A stretch of 64,000 nucleotides of DNA from Setophaga petechia (GCA_024362935.1 JANCRA010000030.1:5358596-5422595); one strand, 5' to 3'. Counted from the stretch's first letter, positions 51,600 to 63,668 are shown. Numbers and translations are program-made. The notes: generated by a model from the sequence alone, not told the origin.

Positions 51600-51830
51600 T
51601 TTCAGGGGGTGGAGTGGTTGCTTCTGCTTGCTATAAAAAGCCTGGGCTTGGGAATGTCTACATGGGCCGGCTCTGTGCAGGGCATTAATGCAGTTGTCGC
51701 TAAAATTGGAACGAGTCCCTCCCCATGTTCCCAGTTGCAACTGTAACATGGATAATAAATAACATCAAAATCCCTCATTAGAATTTGGGCTCCTTAATGC
51801 TCGGTTCAGTCACACCCATGGAAACAAAAA
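51600..51830. promoter_or_regulatory. Candidate conserved noncoding block
   Basis: An AT-rich, CpG-poor stretch with TATAAAAAG at 51632, GGGCATTAATGCAG near 51680, GGATAATAAATAACATC near 51750 and CTCATTAGAATTTG near 51774. It stands out from its GC-richer neighbours. The TATA-like string could mark an unannotated start, but no exon follows that I can support. Confidence 0.22.
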
Positions 51831-53956
51831 ATCCCCAGGAGGGGGGTCCTGTAGGAGTGGCACTGCGGGGCACTGACCCATGGGCACCGAGGTGTGGGGT
51901 CAAGTCCTCCTGAGCACATTTTCCTTCCTTTTAGAAAGCAGATTAAGGTTTTCCTGACCCTATAAATGGAGGAGGGAGAGAAGGCAGAGGATCTTTATTG
52001 CTTCTCCTGTGTTTTAAGGCGCCTGGGAGAGATAAACCCAAGCAGACTGCACTGCACAAGTCAACTACCCAGATTTTCCATTTGGACGTGAATTCCTCCC
52101 AGTGTTATGTGTGGAAATTGGGCTTTTCTTTGAGATGGTGAAGTGTGGGATGCTGGACACCAGCACCATGCTCCAACAGCTGTTGGGTGGACACAACACT
52201 TCAGGCTTCAAGTGCTGATGCTGCTAAAGGATATCTGTGTTGATAAGCATGACGCAAAGCATGACAATATTCCTAAAAGTTTGTGTGTCCTATGATACAA
52301 ACTATAGAGAGATGACTGGTGTGGGTAGAAATTCCAGCTAGATTGCAAGATACGAGAGTAAATTCTTTTATCAAGTACTTGCTGATCACTGGAAGTGACT
52401 GCTCTGCAAAGGGCCTTACTTTTCCATGTTTAGAGCATATACCTTTAAAAATATTAGTTTAGGTATTACATACTCCCTTTGAAAAAATTCCCTTGTAGGC
52501 AAGAATAAAACTTACAAAAAGGCTGTTACAGAGATCATCAACTCTCTATTAGATAGCTTGGAATATGCTCCACTAGCACCAGAGTTTAGTCTTCTCCAAA
52601 TTACTGTAGAGGATTTGACTGTATCTTGCTGATCCATCCACATTTTAATTTCCTCTGCACGGATACATATTGCAGGATGCTGGAAATCCCCAAGCCCACT
52701 GGAGCTGCAAGACTGGATGTTTCATCCTGTAACACCAATAAAATGTTAATGCATACTAATAGCAACAGCAAAGGGGTTTATGGAGCGAGCTTGGAAGTAT
52801 TTTATAATTGGTAGGGTATCTATGTCACAGAGAATTTGGGGTTAGAGTCATCAAGTATTGCACTTTGTCAACACAGGAAAAGAAAAACCCTCAAAATATA
52901 CCTCAAACCTACTAATTTTTATAATTAAAGGGGAAAGATGGGAGGTGAATCCCTGGGGAGAGAGTCAAACATAAATTTCATATACATGAGAGAGCTGTCA
53001 CTGGCTGGGATGGATTCAGGGTCTGTGTGTTCTATTGCCTGCTCTGCCTGGAGCCCACTGCAACCTTACCTGAGGACGCTGCCTCCCTTTCCCACTTGGA
53101 GACCAAGGCTAAGAACACCATCCTGCTGTACAAACCCAGTGAATCTGGGCATGGGGTGACATAAATACACCAGCAAGATGAAATCCAGGGAGCTGACCAT
53201 GACTTGGCTTCCAGCAGCTCATTGTGTGTCCTCTCTACCCAGCCTGGTGGTTGTCTCATTTACTGCAACCTGAGGTATGGAAAACAAGGAAAATCTGAAA
53301 CTGGGATCAGAAGGACCAGATTTCCTCCCTCTTGCAGGGTTTCCATCTGTCAGTGTTTGGTTGCACCCCTTATCTGCCTATTCCAAACACGTCTGGGTGC
53401 TCTGGTTGTGCCTGTGGTGGTGAGGAGCATGGGACAGAGACAGGAGATCACACAGGATCAGGACAGGAATTGCTGATCCACACTGGCTGGCACCTTCCTC
53501 TCCTTCTCCTCCTGCTGGGTTGAAGCACGAGGTCTCCATGGTCTGTGGGCAGGAGGGAAAGAGCCTGGATGGCCACAGCACTGCTTGTTTTAATAGAAGT
53601 GCTCCAAAACCTGAGGATTTTCCCAAGTCAACAGATCCCAAGCCCAGGAATAAGCCAGAGGCACAGGCAGCAGTGGGCCAGGCTGAAGGAGCTCTGGATG
53701 TGAAAGCTCCTGAAACAACCTCAGGCTGAGTTAATCCAGTGGTAACTCCAGGAGGAGAAACTGGAGGCTCAGTCGTCCCCCTCATCTCTCATGTGACTGA
53801 GCCAAGGGCACAGCACCACAGAGCCTGGGCTTTCCATGTCCTGGGTCCTGGGGCTTTTCAGCCCTGTCCTTGCCTTGGGAGCAGGAGTGGCACAGCCAGG
53901 ATGCTCATGGTGCTGTGGGGACACGCTGGGGGGAGATGGGTGATGGAAGAGAGCAG

Positions 53957-54304
53957 CCACAGAGCCTGGATGGGGGCTCTCCCCTGGCTCTGACACACCT
54001 GGGTGCTGCTTTATCCCTGTGCAGGGTCATCCCCCATCCCAACCCAGTCCAGAGTCTGGATATGGGGGCTCTCCCCTGGCTCTGAGCACACCTGGGTGCT
54101 GCTCTACCCCTGTGCAGGGTCATCCCTCAACCCAACCCAGTCCAGAGCCTGGATATGGGAGTTCTCCCCTGTCTCTGAGCACACCCTGGGTGCTGTTTAC
54201 TCCTGTACAGGGTCATCCCCCATCCCAACCCAGTTCTCCCTGGGCTCTGAGCACACCCTGGGTGCTGTTTACTCCTGTGCAGGGTCATCCCCCATCCCAA
54301 CCCA
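53957..54304 (+). repeat. Minisatellite with about 93-bp unit, roughly four copies
   Basis: The unit contains GGGTGCTG, CCTGTGCAGGGTCATCCC, CAACCCAGTCCAGAG, CTGGATATGGG and CTCTCCCCTGGCTCTGAGCA. GGGTGCT recurs at 54001, 54094, 54188 and 54260, giving spacings of 93, 94 and 72 bp. The last spacing reflects an internal deletion of the CCAGAG...GATATGGG part. A partial leading unit starts near 53957. Confidence 0.9.
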
Positions 54305-54563
54305 GCCCTGCTGGAAGCTGCCTGCAGAGCTCTCCCCTGCCTCACACCCCCACTGGTGAGGGTGCAGCCTGTCCCTTCACGCGTATTTTGGGCTGTGTTT
54401 GCTCTCCAGCACCAAAGCAAACAAGGGTGAGTGGCTGGCATGCCCTTCCCTGAGCTGTGCAGGGCAGCCCCGGCTCTGTGCTGGGGGAGCTCAGGGGAAA
54501 ATCTCCCAATCCTGAGCACTCCCTGCCAGGCGGGCAGCACCGGGCTGCGCTGGCAGCCGCGAG

Positions 54564-54619
54564 AGGAGGAGGAGGAGGAGGAGGAGGAGGAGGAGGAGGA
54601 GGAGGAGGAGGAGGAGGAG
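54564..54619 (+). repeat. (GGA)n trinucleotide microsatellite
   Basis: About 18 uninterrupted GGA units, 56 bp of pure purine. It would read as poly-Glu, poly-Gly or (on the other strand) poly-Ser in chance ORFs; no gene is supported here. Confidence 0.95.
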
Positions 54620-56344
54620 TGGGCATGGGCAATGGTTGGTGTTTTGTTCATCCTCACCAGGGAGAAAGAGGAGAAACAAAAGCAGGAGCAGCGCGGGGCA
54701 CCGGGCTGGCTGGGCGAGGAGGAGACAAAAATAATCGTGCAGAATTTCATCGGGGAGCTTGAAAAAGGGAGATTTTGTGAGCGAACAGTCACCTCCCAGC
54801 ACAGAACTTCCCAGTCTCCAATTTCTAAATTCCATTCACATCAACATCCACTTTCATGTTGCAAAACCTGGGTAAAAAGGGAGGGAAAAAAATGCAGCTC
54901 CACACATTTCAATGCAAAAGTCTCATTTTGGTGAGGAAAAGAGGGAGAAAGCACTGCTTTGGGGGTTCTTTATTAGAAATCGAGTTCCCAGAATGGAAAT
55001 GTGAAAATAATCAGGGACCTGAGGCAGGTGGGGTTGCCCCAAAGCTGCTCCTGTCTGCTGGGGCTGAGCCCAGTGGGGCTGTGAAGTGGCTGCTGGAGGT
55101 TCCCACATGGGAAAGGTGGGAGCAGGGGCACGGGGCAGAGGCTGTGCTCTGGCCCACAGGAGTCCTCATCAGCTTGGGACAGCAGGTATGGGGGAAAAAC
55201 ACATGGATCCAGCCTGATGGGGACCTGCCAGCCAGGCAAAAAGGGGCAGCTTCAGTCCCAGGAAAAGGAGGAGGATGGCAGGGAGCAGGAATGGGCCACA
55301 GCAGCACCATGGGTGAGGGGGTTTCCCTGGGAAAACCTTTCCCCCTCCTCTGAGCAGAAGCACAGATGGGATGAATGCTCTGTCTCGTTCCCTGCAGGTG
55401 TGGGACAGGTGATTCTGCTCAGCTGGACCAGCCATGGGGTGGGGACTGAGGAAAAGAGCAGGCTTAGGTGGGGGCCTCTGCTCTCTCTGCTCCTTTATCC
55501 ATAAGACATGGAGTGTTTTCCCTGAGGAAAGGAGCCAGGGCAGCTCTGCCTGGGCTCTGCCCCTGGGCTTTGCCCTCTGCTTCTCTCCATGCCAACCTCC
55601 ATGTGCTGCTTGGCATTGGCCGAGATCTTGGATGGAGCTCCTGCCTGCCTGGCATGGAAGTCCCAGAGTAACTCTGCTGGAAATGTCTTTGCCCTGAGGA
55701 GCAGCTGGAGAAGCCCTCAGCCCCCAAGGGTCTGGGTCAGCAGAGCTGCAAAGCAGCCCCAGGTCCCTCTGCAGGTGACCAGAACTGTCACTGGCAGCAC
55801 AGCCCCCTCAGCCAGGACCAGCAGTGACACCAGGGGAGCCAGGGCTCAGGAGAGCAGGTGAGCCCACCTCATGGATTGTGGATTTTGCTTGGCTGAGCTG
55901 TGCAAGTCCCAGTGTGGAGAAGTTAGCAGCTGGTTTTCCCCATTTCCCAGCTGTGGGGGCAGCAGGTCCTTCTCTGCAGAGCCCTCATTGTGTTTCTCTG
56001 ATGGAAAGGTGGCTGAGGGGGTCTGTGCACCCCAACTTCGCTGCAGAGCTCTGCCCAGCTTGTGTCTCTGGGGTGCCAGTAACCCCCTAAATCATTTGGC
56101 ATCAGTGTCTTTTGAATGCTGAGGGAGGTTTTTTGCTTCTCCTGCTGTACAACCGAGCTCCTCGTGCGTCGATGGTGGTGGCAGAGTGTTGCTGAGATGG
56201 CTGCTCTGTGCTTAGTGGCTGCTGCTCCTGTGAAAAGTGCTTTTTACTCTAATTTTTCTATTGTGCTGTTTTTGCTGTTCTATGTGAGGGACAGCAGCTT
56301 CTGCCACACAACAGCCTCCTCCTAACTTTCCCACTGCGTGCTGG

Positions 56345-56495
56345 TAAATCCAGGACAGGCTTAACTTAAGGAGCAACATTAATCATCAAATCTATAAGCA
56401 GGATATAGAAAGGCCAAGTGTGAATAATTACTGCTCAGGTGCTAATTACCCAGGCCCAGACCAAGCCCACCATATTAAACACACAGCTAACGGCA
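56345..56495. promoter_or_regulatory. Candidate conserved noncoding block, homeobox cores
   Basis: The AT-rich segment includes AACATTAATCATCAAATC near 56375, GTGTGAATAATTACTGCTC near 56419 and GTGCTAATTACCC near 56439. TAATTA cores are clustered inside GC-rich DNA. No coding frame is supported. Confidence 0.27.
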
Positions 56496-58043
56496 GCGGC
56501 CTCTCCACCACGTTGCTGGGTCCCCCATTGCTCTCCTGCTGCTCTCTCTGCAGGGGACTCCTGCAAACATCTGCTAACATGTGCAGATCCCAAAATATTC
56601 TTCTGCTCATTTGTGTTTAAGCTGGGGAGATGAGATGGGAGGGATCTGACTCAAAATCAACAGATGGAAGGAAGGACAAATAGATCCTGCCTGGGTTCTG
56701 CAGAGCACAAGGTTGCTCTCCTGAGCTGCTGGGACTGGATATGGGCTTGTTCTTGGAGTAGGAGGACATGGAGCTGCTCCAGCTGTGGGGCAGCACCTGG
56801 GAATTGGTGCTTGGCTCATGGTGTGAGCGTGGGTTTTCCTCAGGTGGTGCCAAATGTCCTCCTGGGAGCTGGGGGTGATCTGGGCTGGCACCTGGGAGAG
56901 GGGAGGGTCAGTTCTCCATCACTGTGTCCATCCTTGGACAGACCTGCTGGATGTGCAGTGACATCTGGGCTGAACCGCTGCCTTTGGCACTGGGCTTGAT
57001 CTGTGACAGGGAATGCCAGATCTGAGCCCCCAAGCACCAGGGGGGTGTTGGGGGCGCAGGGCAGAGCCCTGGGACCGGCGGGTGCTGGGTTTGTGCTCCC
57101 CCTCTGCTCTTGGTGAGCCCAGCCCAGCCCGGCAGCCGCCTCTGCAATCGCCTCTGGGTCAGGGAAATCAGGGAGATCCGGACCCTGCTGGGTTCCAGAG
57201 GCAGCTCCCAGGTGCTTTCTGCCCTTCCTGCCCTCGGGAAAAGCGGGCTGGGCTCGGGCTCTGCTCCAGCCGCGGGTTGAATTTCTGCCTCTGTTACCGG
57301 AGGCAGCGTCCCTGCCCCGGGCAGGGCGACACTTTCCCCGGACAAGGGGGTTCCGTGTGGTGACAGCCAACCAGCGGATCTGCTTGTGGAGAGCATTTTG
57401 CAGAGGGAAGGCAGAGCCACACGTGTCTCGCAGCTGGCAGAGGGAGCGGTGTGAGCACGGAGCCGGCTCCCTGTGCCTTGGCACGGGGCAGGGCTCCCCT
57501 GGTTCCCCTCATCTCCCATTGCTGCGGTTCTGTGCCAGCCGCGCTCCTCCCGTCCCTTCCAGGGGACCCCTCTGTGCCCCATTCCCGCTCCGGGGCTGCC
57601 GGGCACGGAGCTGGCGATGCCCGTTCGCCCCCAGCCGGGAGAGCGTTGAGGGGACGGAGGACGTGGGAGGATTTTTAGGGTCAAACTCTTGAGCATCGGC
57701 TAAAGGTCGGGCAGTGCTGGGACACGCACGGGAGCAGAGCTCAGGGCTGGGCTGGGGCTGCAGCGGGGGCAGCGGAGCTCCCTCAGATTTCGGGTGCTCC
57801 ACCCTGCTCCAGCCCGTCTGTTCTGCATCTCCCACCGGAGCCGGGGAGCGGAGGGCTGGGGGCGAGGTGGAGGATGCCCACCGTGTGTTGGGGGGGCACA
57901 GCCCCCTTCCCGCAGCACCCAGGGGGTTCATCCGACTTGTGAAGGGATCAAAACATTTTGTGCCTGGAAGACGAGGAGCGTGTGCGAGAGTGAGGATGGG
58001 CTTGTGTTGGGGGGTGCAACCTTCCCCTGTCACCTCCCTTCTA

Positions 58044-58216
58044 GCCTGAATGCTTCTGCCATCATGATTAATTTATCAGGTACTTATGAATATGCAGATG
58101 AGACTCTGGTTTCCAGGCTCTGCTTTCAGGAGAGGCTGTGATGGGCTTTCTGCTGCTGCCGCCTTCGTAAGAAGAAAAATGTCATGTACCAGCGTTTAAA
58201 ATAAATAAATAACTGC
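58044..58216. promoter_or_regulatory. Candidate conserved noncoding block near CpG island
   Basis: An AT-rich island between two GC-rich segments. It includes ATCATGATTAATTTATCAGG near 58061, TATGAATATGCAGATGAG near 58085 (octamer-like ATGCAGAT) and TTTAAAATAAATAAATAAC near 58195. The sharp compositional contrast suggests a preserved element. Conservation itself is not shown here. Confidence 0.3.
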
Positions 58217-59273
58217 GCCACCGAGAGCGTGTGAGTCTTCGCGGCTCCGCGGAGCTGTGGGATCTCCTCGCTCCTCAGTGACAGGGATTTTTGAGTGTCC
58301 CTGTGGCATATGCACCCCGACTCCCCCTCCCCGTGTGTGTACCGGTGATGCGGAGGCGTTTTTGCCAATTCCAGCCTTTGGAACCTTGACTGAAGCCCCA
58401 GAAACTTCCACTGTGAGGGCGGGCGAGAGCTGGCTCCCCCCGGGAGAGGGGAGGTTTGGAGGGATGGGTGCGCCTGGGGTGGTGGAGCCTGCAGGAACGG
58501 GTGCTCGTCCTGCTCATGGTCCCTTTATCACTGAAACCCCGAGGTCTGGGAGATGGGGAGCGGTTTGGGAGGATGATGTGTGTGTTCATGTGGCTGCTGG
58601 ACTAAAGTGAGCTCTGACCCTGGCTGGCCGGGCTGCCTGGAGCAGGGGCTGTAGGAAAATGATTTGGGTTTAAGATTCAGCAACTGGCCGTGCTGACCTG
58701 TGGGCATCCGCAGTAGCACCTGGGGTTTAAAACTTCCCCCAGATACTGCGTGCAGCAGCTCTGGGTGCAGGAGCTGCTGCTTCTCCTAGTCCCACTGCCG
58801 GGGAACCTCGACTCCCGGGGCAAGGAAGCGGAATGGGGCCGGGGGAGGCCCTCAGGGTCCCGGCCCAAGGGGCCGGAGCAGGAAGGGGACTTCTCCATGG
58901 CCCCGCGGGTGAATTTTCTCTGGTTAGAGCATCCAGCTCTGGTTTCACAGAGCGAGCGCTGGTGCGTTTTGCACTGCTCCCGCAGTGCCTCTGCGCCTGG
59001 GCAGGAGGTTACAGGGTTTATATTTTCAATTGTGATTTTTTTTGAGGGGAGGCTGTTTGGAGGATGAGCAGGGGAGGGGAGCAGCGCTCAGCCCTGCGGT
59101 GTCCTGAGCGGGACAGGGCTGTCCGAGGGCAGCAGCCCCGGCGTTTGGGGACAACGCGGCCGCCCCTGCCCCTTCCTCTCGGCACGGGGGGGTCGAGGCC
59201 GCCCCCTCCCCTCCCTCCTTCCCCTCCCTCCGCGCTCCCCCGGCCCCGCGCGGCGCTGCAGGTCCCGCGGCGG

Positions 59274-59290
59274 GCGCCAGGGGGCGCTGC
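59274..59290 (+). promoter_or_regulatory. Strong CTCF-type motif
   Basis: GCGCCAGGGGGCGCTGC carries the CCAGGGGGCGCTG core of the CTCF consensus in + orientation, within a CpG island about 1 kb downstream of the IER5L polyadenylation site. Confidence 0.55.
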
Positions 59291-60010
59291 GGGCGCGGAG
59301 CGGGCGCGGGGCGCGGAGCGGGGGCGCAGCCGGGCCGGGGGCTCGGGGGGCTCCGCGCTCCGGGGGCTCCGCGCTCCGGATCCTCTGTGGCCGCGACCCC
59401 CGCAACCCCTCCGCGCTCCGCAACCCCATGGTTTCTGTCTCTCGGCCCGGGAGAAGGAAAGGTTGCGCTCCCGCGGTGATGCGCGGGGCTGGGAAGGGGG
59501 GTTTTGTCCATGTGTTGATTTGGGGGGGTCCCGAGGATGTTGGGGTGCGGGGGCAGAGGGATGGTTCCATCTGCGGGATTTGAGCTGCATGCTAGAAACT
59601 GCGCGTTGTGCGCAGGTTAAAAAAAATGATAATTCTCCACTCCCGAGGTGGCCGGGGGGTGTTGAAGGGGTGCGGAGCGGCCCCGGCCCGTTCCTGTGGG
59701 GTAAAGGAGGGGAGGAGAGAAACACATGCACCAAAAGGGGGGAAAAAGGAAAACCCGCCCGCACCACCCAGCGGCCCCGCGCGGGGATAACAAACTCCAA
59801 CTTAAAAAAACTTCCCGAGCGCGTCGTGGGGCGCGGAGGCGGCGGCGCTGCCCAGGTGCGGGTCGGGGGGTCCCGGCTGCTCCCCCCGCTCGGGGCGCGG
59901 GGAGGGGACCCCAGCTCCGGCCCCGGCCCCACCTGGGACCCGCTCTGCGCGGCACAGCCTGACCCAAGGGGGAGCTTTTGTTGCATCCTGGCAGCCGGGG
60001 GGGCTGCGGG

Positions 60011-60028
60011 TGTGTGTGTGTGTGTGTG
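60011..60028 (+). repeat. (TG)n dinucleotide repeat
   Basis: About nine TG units within a G-rich CpG-island segment. Confidence 0.9.
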
Positions 60029-60204
60029 GGGAGAGGGTGAATCTGGATGGTGCTGGGGAGGAGACAAAAGGGTTTTTCCGATGGGGGGGTACACGGTGAG
60101 GGGGAGTCCGAGTTTCGGTAAAGGCTCCCCGGTGCAGAGGGGAAGCAGTGGCTCAGGAGAGGGGCTTCAGCGGGCTGCGGGGTGAAGGAAAGCAAGGGCA
60201 CAGC

Positions 60205-61530
60205 AACTTTATAATCGACTTTTTATTAAGATTATAAATTTAAACAAATCTGAACAGTTTTACCCGGTGATATACAATTCCATATGCACAAAAATACAGG
60301 CTTACAAACAAAGAAAAGGGAGCAGGAAAAAAAAGAAGACCCCAACAGACCGTTTTGCAAAGCATCCTCAGTTACACACAGTGCTGATATCGTGAAGTTG
60401 GGAGTGGGCAAAAGAAAGAGGAGGGGACGACGACCAGAAAACCCACCTTTTTACAACAAAAGGTTTTTCTTTAAAAAAATAATGTAAAAAAAAAATCAAG
60501 AGACTCTACAGAAGACAATCTCTTCACAAGACCAAACACTGCTGGTTTTATGATTGGGAAGGCTGAAACCAGAACAGTTAAACTTAAGGCAAAAAAAAAA
60601 GAGAGGGGAGAAAAGAAAAAAAAAAAGGGGTCAGACCCGGCACACACATCGGAGACGTGAGTCGTGTTACACGGGTACCTGCGGCATCACAAGCGCGCAC
60701 CGAGGCGGAGGCTCCGGGCTGCCGGGGGCGGCTCGCCCCCTCCCCGGCGTGGCGGGGCGCAGCCCGGAGGGACCCCCGGCTCCTGCTTTTCCCCTTCCCA
60801 CCCTTCCCACATTCAGCTCTCAGAACCCTCCAGCGCTCCGTTGGCACAAGCGGTGGGAAGAAGTCACATCGCACACGTTTCTTCTGGGAGGAAAGTTGAA
60901 ATGTTTTCATTTCTGCCTTTTTTGTTTTGTTTTGTTCTTTTAAACATATAAAGAAACGCACAAAAGCGACGGGGCAGCAGCAGCAGCGGCTTTCCCCCTG
61001 TCCGCACCCTGAAACGCAGCGAGCCGGGGGCGGCGGGACCCGCGGGGCGGCCCGGGGCGGGGAGCGGGGCCGGGGGCGCTCCCGCCGCGGGGTCCCGGGG
61101 CCGGTCCCGGCTCTCACGTGGCGCTACCGGCCGCCAGCACCGGCCCCAGGAAGCCGCCGCGAAGAGAGCCCGAGCGGACACAAAGAGGATTATTTAAATA
61201 GGTGCCTCGTTGTTGTTTTTTTTTTGTTGTTTGTTTGTTTTGTTTTCGTTTGTTTGCTTGTTTTTGTTGTTGGTTTTTTTTCTCTCATCTCTGCAAAAAT
61301 AAAGTCCCAAGATCTTAGATTTTTTTTTTCTTTATTGTACAATTTATAAAACACTAGCGCGGCTCTGCCCCCCCGCCTCCCCTGCGCACCCCTCGGCACC
61401 CCCCTCCCCTCGCCCCAACCCCCCTCCCTGCCTTTGTTTCAGGGTCCCCCCTCCGGAGCCGCCGTCCCTCGGATCACACCCCCGTTTTGTCAACAGCCCC
61501 CCCACACCCCTTCTGCTCCCCCACTTCTCT
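60205..61530 (-). other. IER5L: IER5L 3'UTR with two possible polyadenylation sites
   Basis: On the minus strand, AATAAA occurs at 61336-61331, about 195 nt after the stop, and again at 60227-60222, about 1.3 kb after the stop. The proximal signal would give a short 3'UTR and the distal one a long one. The long form includes an A-rich tract (mRNA sense) at 61282-61205, a GC-rich middle at 60680-61180 and an AT-rich end. Short ATTTA motifs occur near 61190 and could destabilise the mRNA, as is usual for immediate-early transcripts. Confidence 0.6.
61205..61282. repeat. T-rich (GTTT)n low-complexity tract
   Basis: About 78 bp of GTT/GTTT/T runs on the + strand, hence A/CAAA-rich in the IER5L transcript, between the two candidate polyadenylation signals. 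Confidence 0.85.
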
Positions 61531-62709
<1,179 letters not shown>

Positions 62710-62949
62710 TCAGGGGGCGGCCAGCGGCGGGAGCAGCGCGGGCATCGCCGGGGGCTCCCGCTGCTGCCGCCGCCGCCGCGCTCCGAGCACGGACGGCGCG
62801 GGCGGGCAGCGCCACCAGCGCCGCGCGCGCCCCCGCCCCGCCCTCCCGCGCGGCACCGCCCCCCGCCCGCCCCTCCGCGCGCTCCCGCCCGCCCCGCCCA
62901 CCCGCGCGCGGCCCCCCCCCGCGCCCTCCCGTACCTGTCGCGCAGAGAC

Positions 62950-63080
62950 ACTGAACGCCCGCCCGCCCGGCCCCCGCCTTTTATACCGCTGAGCCGGCCC
63001 CCGCGCCCCGCCCCACGCGGCCGGCGCTACCAATGGAAAGGCGGAGGGCGACTTGACGGGCGGGCATCGCGGCCAATAGG
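62950..63080 (-). promoter_or_regulatory. IER5L: IER5L core promoter: TATA box and two CCAAT boxes
   Basis: On the minus strand GGTATAAAAGGCG places a TATAAAA box at 62985-62979, predicting a start near 62955 and a leader of about 455 nt. Upstream, CCAAT boxes in inverted orientation lie at 63030-63034 (ACCAATGG) and 63073-63077 (GGCCAATAGG), at about -75 and -120 from the predicted start. GC boxes are abundant. A TTCAAA hexamer at 63104-63109, preceded by CGCGCC, resembles an E2F/CHR-type element. A sharp TATA promoter in a CpG island fits an immediate-early gene. Confidence 0.75.
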
Positions 63081-63108
63081 AGTGAGGCGGGCGCCTCGCG
63101 CCGTTCAA

Positions 63109-63248
63109 ATGGTGTCAGGCGCGGCGCGGCCCGTGAGGGCGGCGGGGGCTCGGCCGGGCCGGGCGAGGGACGCTGAGGGCACCGGGGGTCCCGCCCGAGC
63201 CGTGGCAGAGCCGGGGCGGCGCCTCCCCGCGCCGCTCCCCTCGCACAG
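63109..63248 (+). other. Possible divergent first exon with splice donor
   Basis: About 150 bp upstream of the predicted IER5L start, on the opposite strand, an ATG at 63109 opens 46 codons beginning MVSGAARPVRAAGARPG. It runs to CGCACAG/GTGAGCAGG, a near-perfect donor at 63249. No partner exon is visible before the window ends. I do not recognise the peptide, which is Arg/Ala/Gly-rich as any GC-rich frame would be. A divergent noncoding transcript is as likely. Confidence 0.25.
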
Positions 63249-63539
63249 GTGAGCAGGGGGCGGTGCCCGCCCCGGTGGGCGGTTCCGAGCAGCCGCGGGG
63301 GCGGGGGCGCGGCACGCCCCGCCCCGTCCCGCCCTGTGACAGCCCTGAGGCATCGCGTATCCTCAGCCGGACCCTCGGTGGTACCGGCACCGTCTGGGAA
63401 TCCATCCCCGCGGATGCCCCGCTCCGCTCCGGGCTGTCCTAAGCCCGGGAGTTGCCGGTTCAGGTGCTGGCCGCACCCCAGTGCTGCCGGACACCCCCGC
63501 GCCCCGACAGCCCCCGGCGGGGACGGCTCGCAGAGCTCC

Positions 63540-63668
63540 CTAAGCTTACCCTCCTCAACTTCTATCTACACGCTATAATAACTGCAACCGTCTTCCTCAC
63601 CCTAAACACAATCAAAGTCCTAAAGCTATCTGCCCTAATAACTGCATGGACCAAAATCCCATCACCCC
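63540..63668 (+). pseudogene. MT-ND2 (NUMT): NUMT: mitochondrial ND2 fragment in nuclear DNA
   Basis: A roughly 130-bp stretch almost lacking G sits abruptly inside DNA of about 70% GC. It translates to PKLTLLNFYLHA followed by TATVFLTLN, IKVLKLSAL and TAWTKIPSP. This matches a middle part of bird NADH dehydrogenase subunit 2 (about residues 200-243 by memory of the family). No stop interrupts it. Composition and peptide agree with a short mitochondrial insertion. It cannot be functional as part of complex I. Exact ends are uncertain by a few bases. Confidence 0.88.

Larger units (their letters stand above)
49835..60200. other. Gene-free interval between PTPA and IER5L 3' ends
   Basis: The two flanking genes converge on this 10.4 kb. 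I recognise no protein-coding exon. It holds a minisatellite (53957-54304), a GGA microsatellite (54564-54619), AT-rich islands with homeobox-like cores (about 51.6, 56.4 and 58.1 kb) and a CpG-rich segment from about 57.0 to 60.2 kb. Long open frames at 59018-60185 occur on both strands because stop codons are rare at high GC. Confidence 0.65.

Noticed and set aside
54127..54792. 221-codon minus-strand frame with poly-Ser
   Set aside because: The Ser run is the GGA microsatellite read in reverse, and the rest is the minisatellite.
56908..57696. 262-codon minus-strand frame
   Set aside because: GC-rich, no domain, no splice structure; likely chance.
59018..60185. Overlapping 358- and 373-codon frames on opposite strands
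   Set aside because: Both strands are open over the same GC-rich DNA; Pro/Arg/Gly-rich with no recognisable domain. Chance openness.
62936..62955. GACAG/GTACGG donor-like site just inside the IER5L transcript
   Set aside because: The resulting first exon would be about 20 nt, and IER5L is known as an intronless gene; no acceptor is needed before the start codon.
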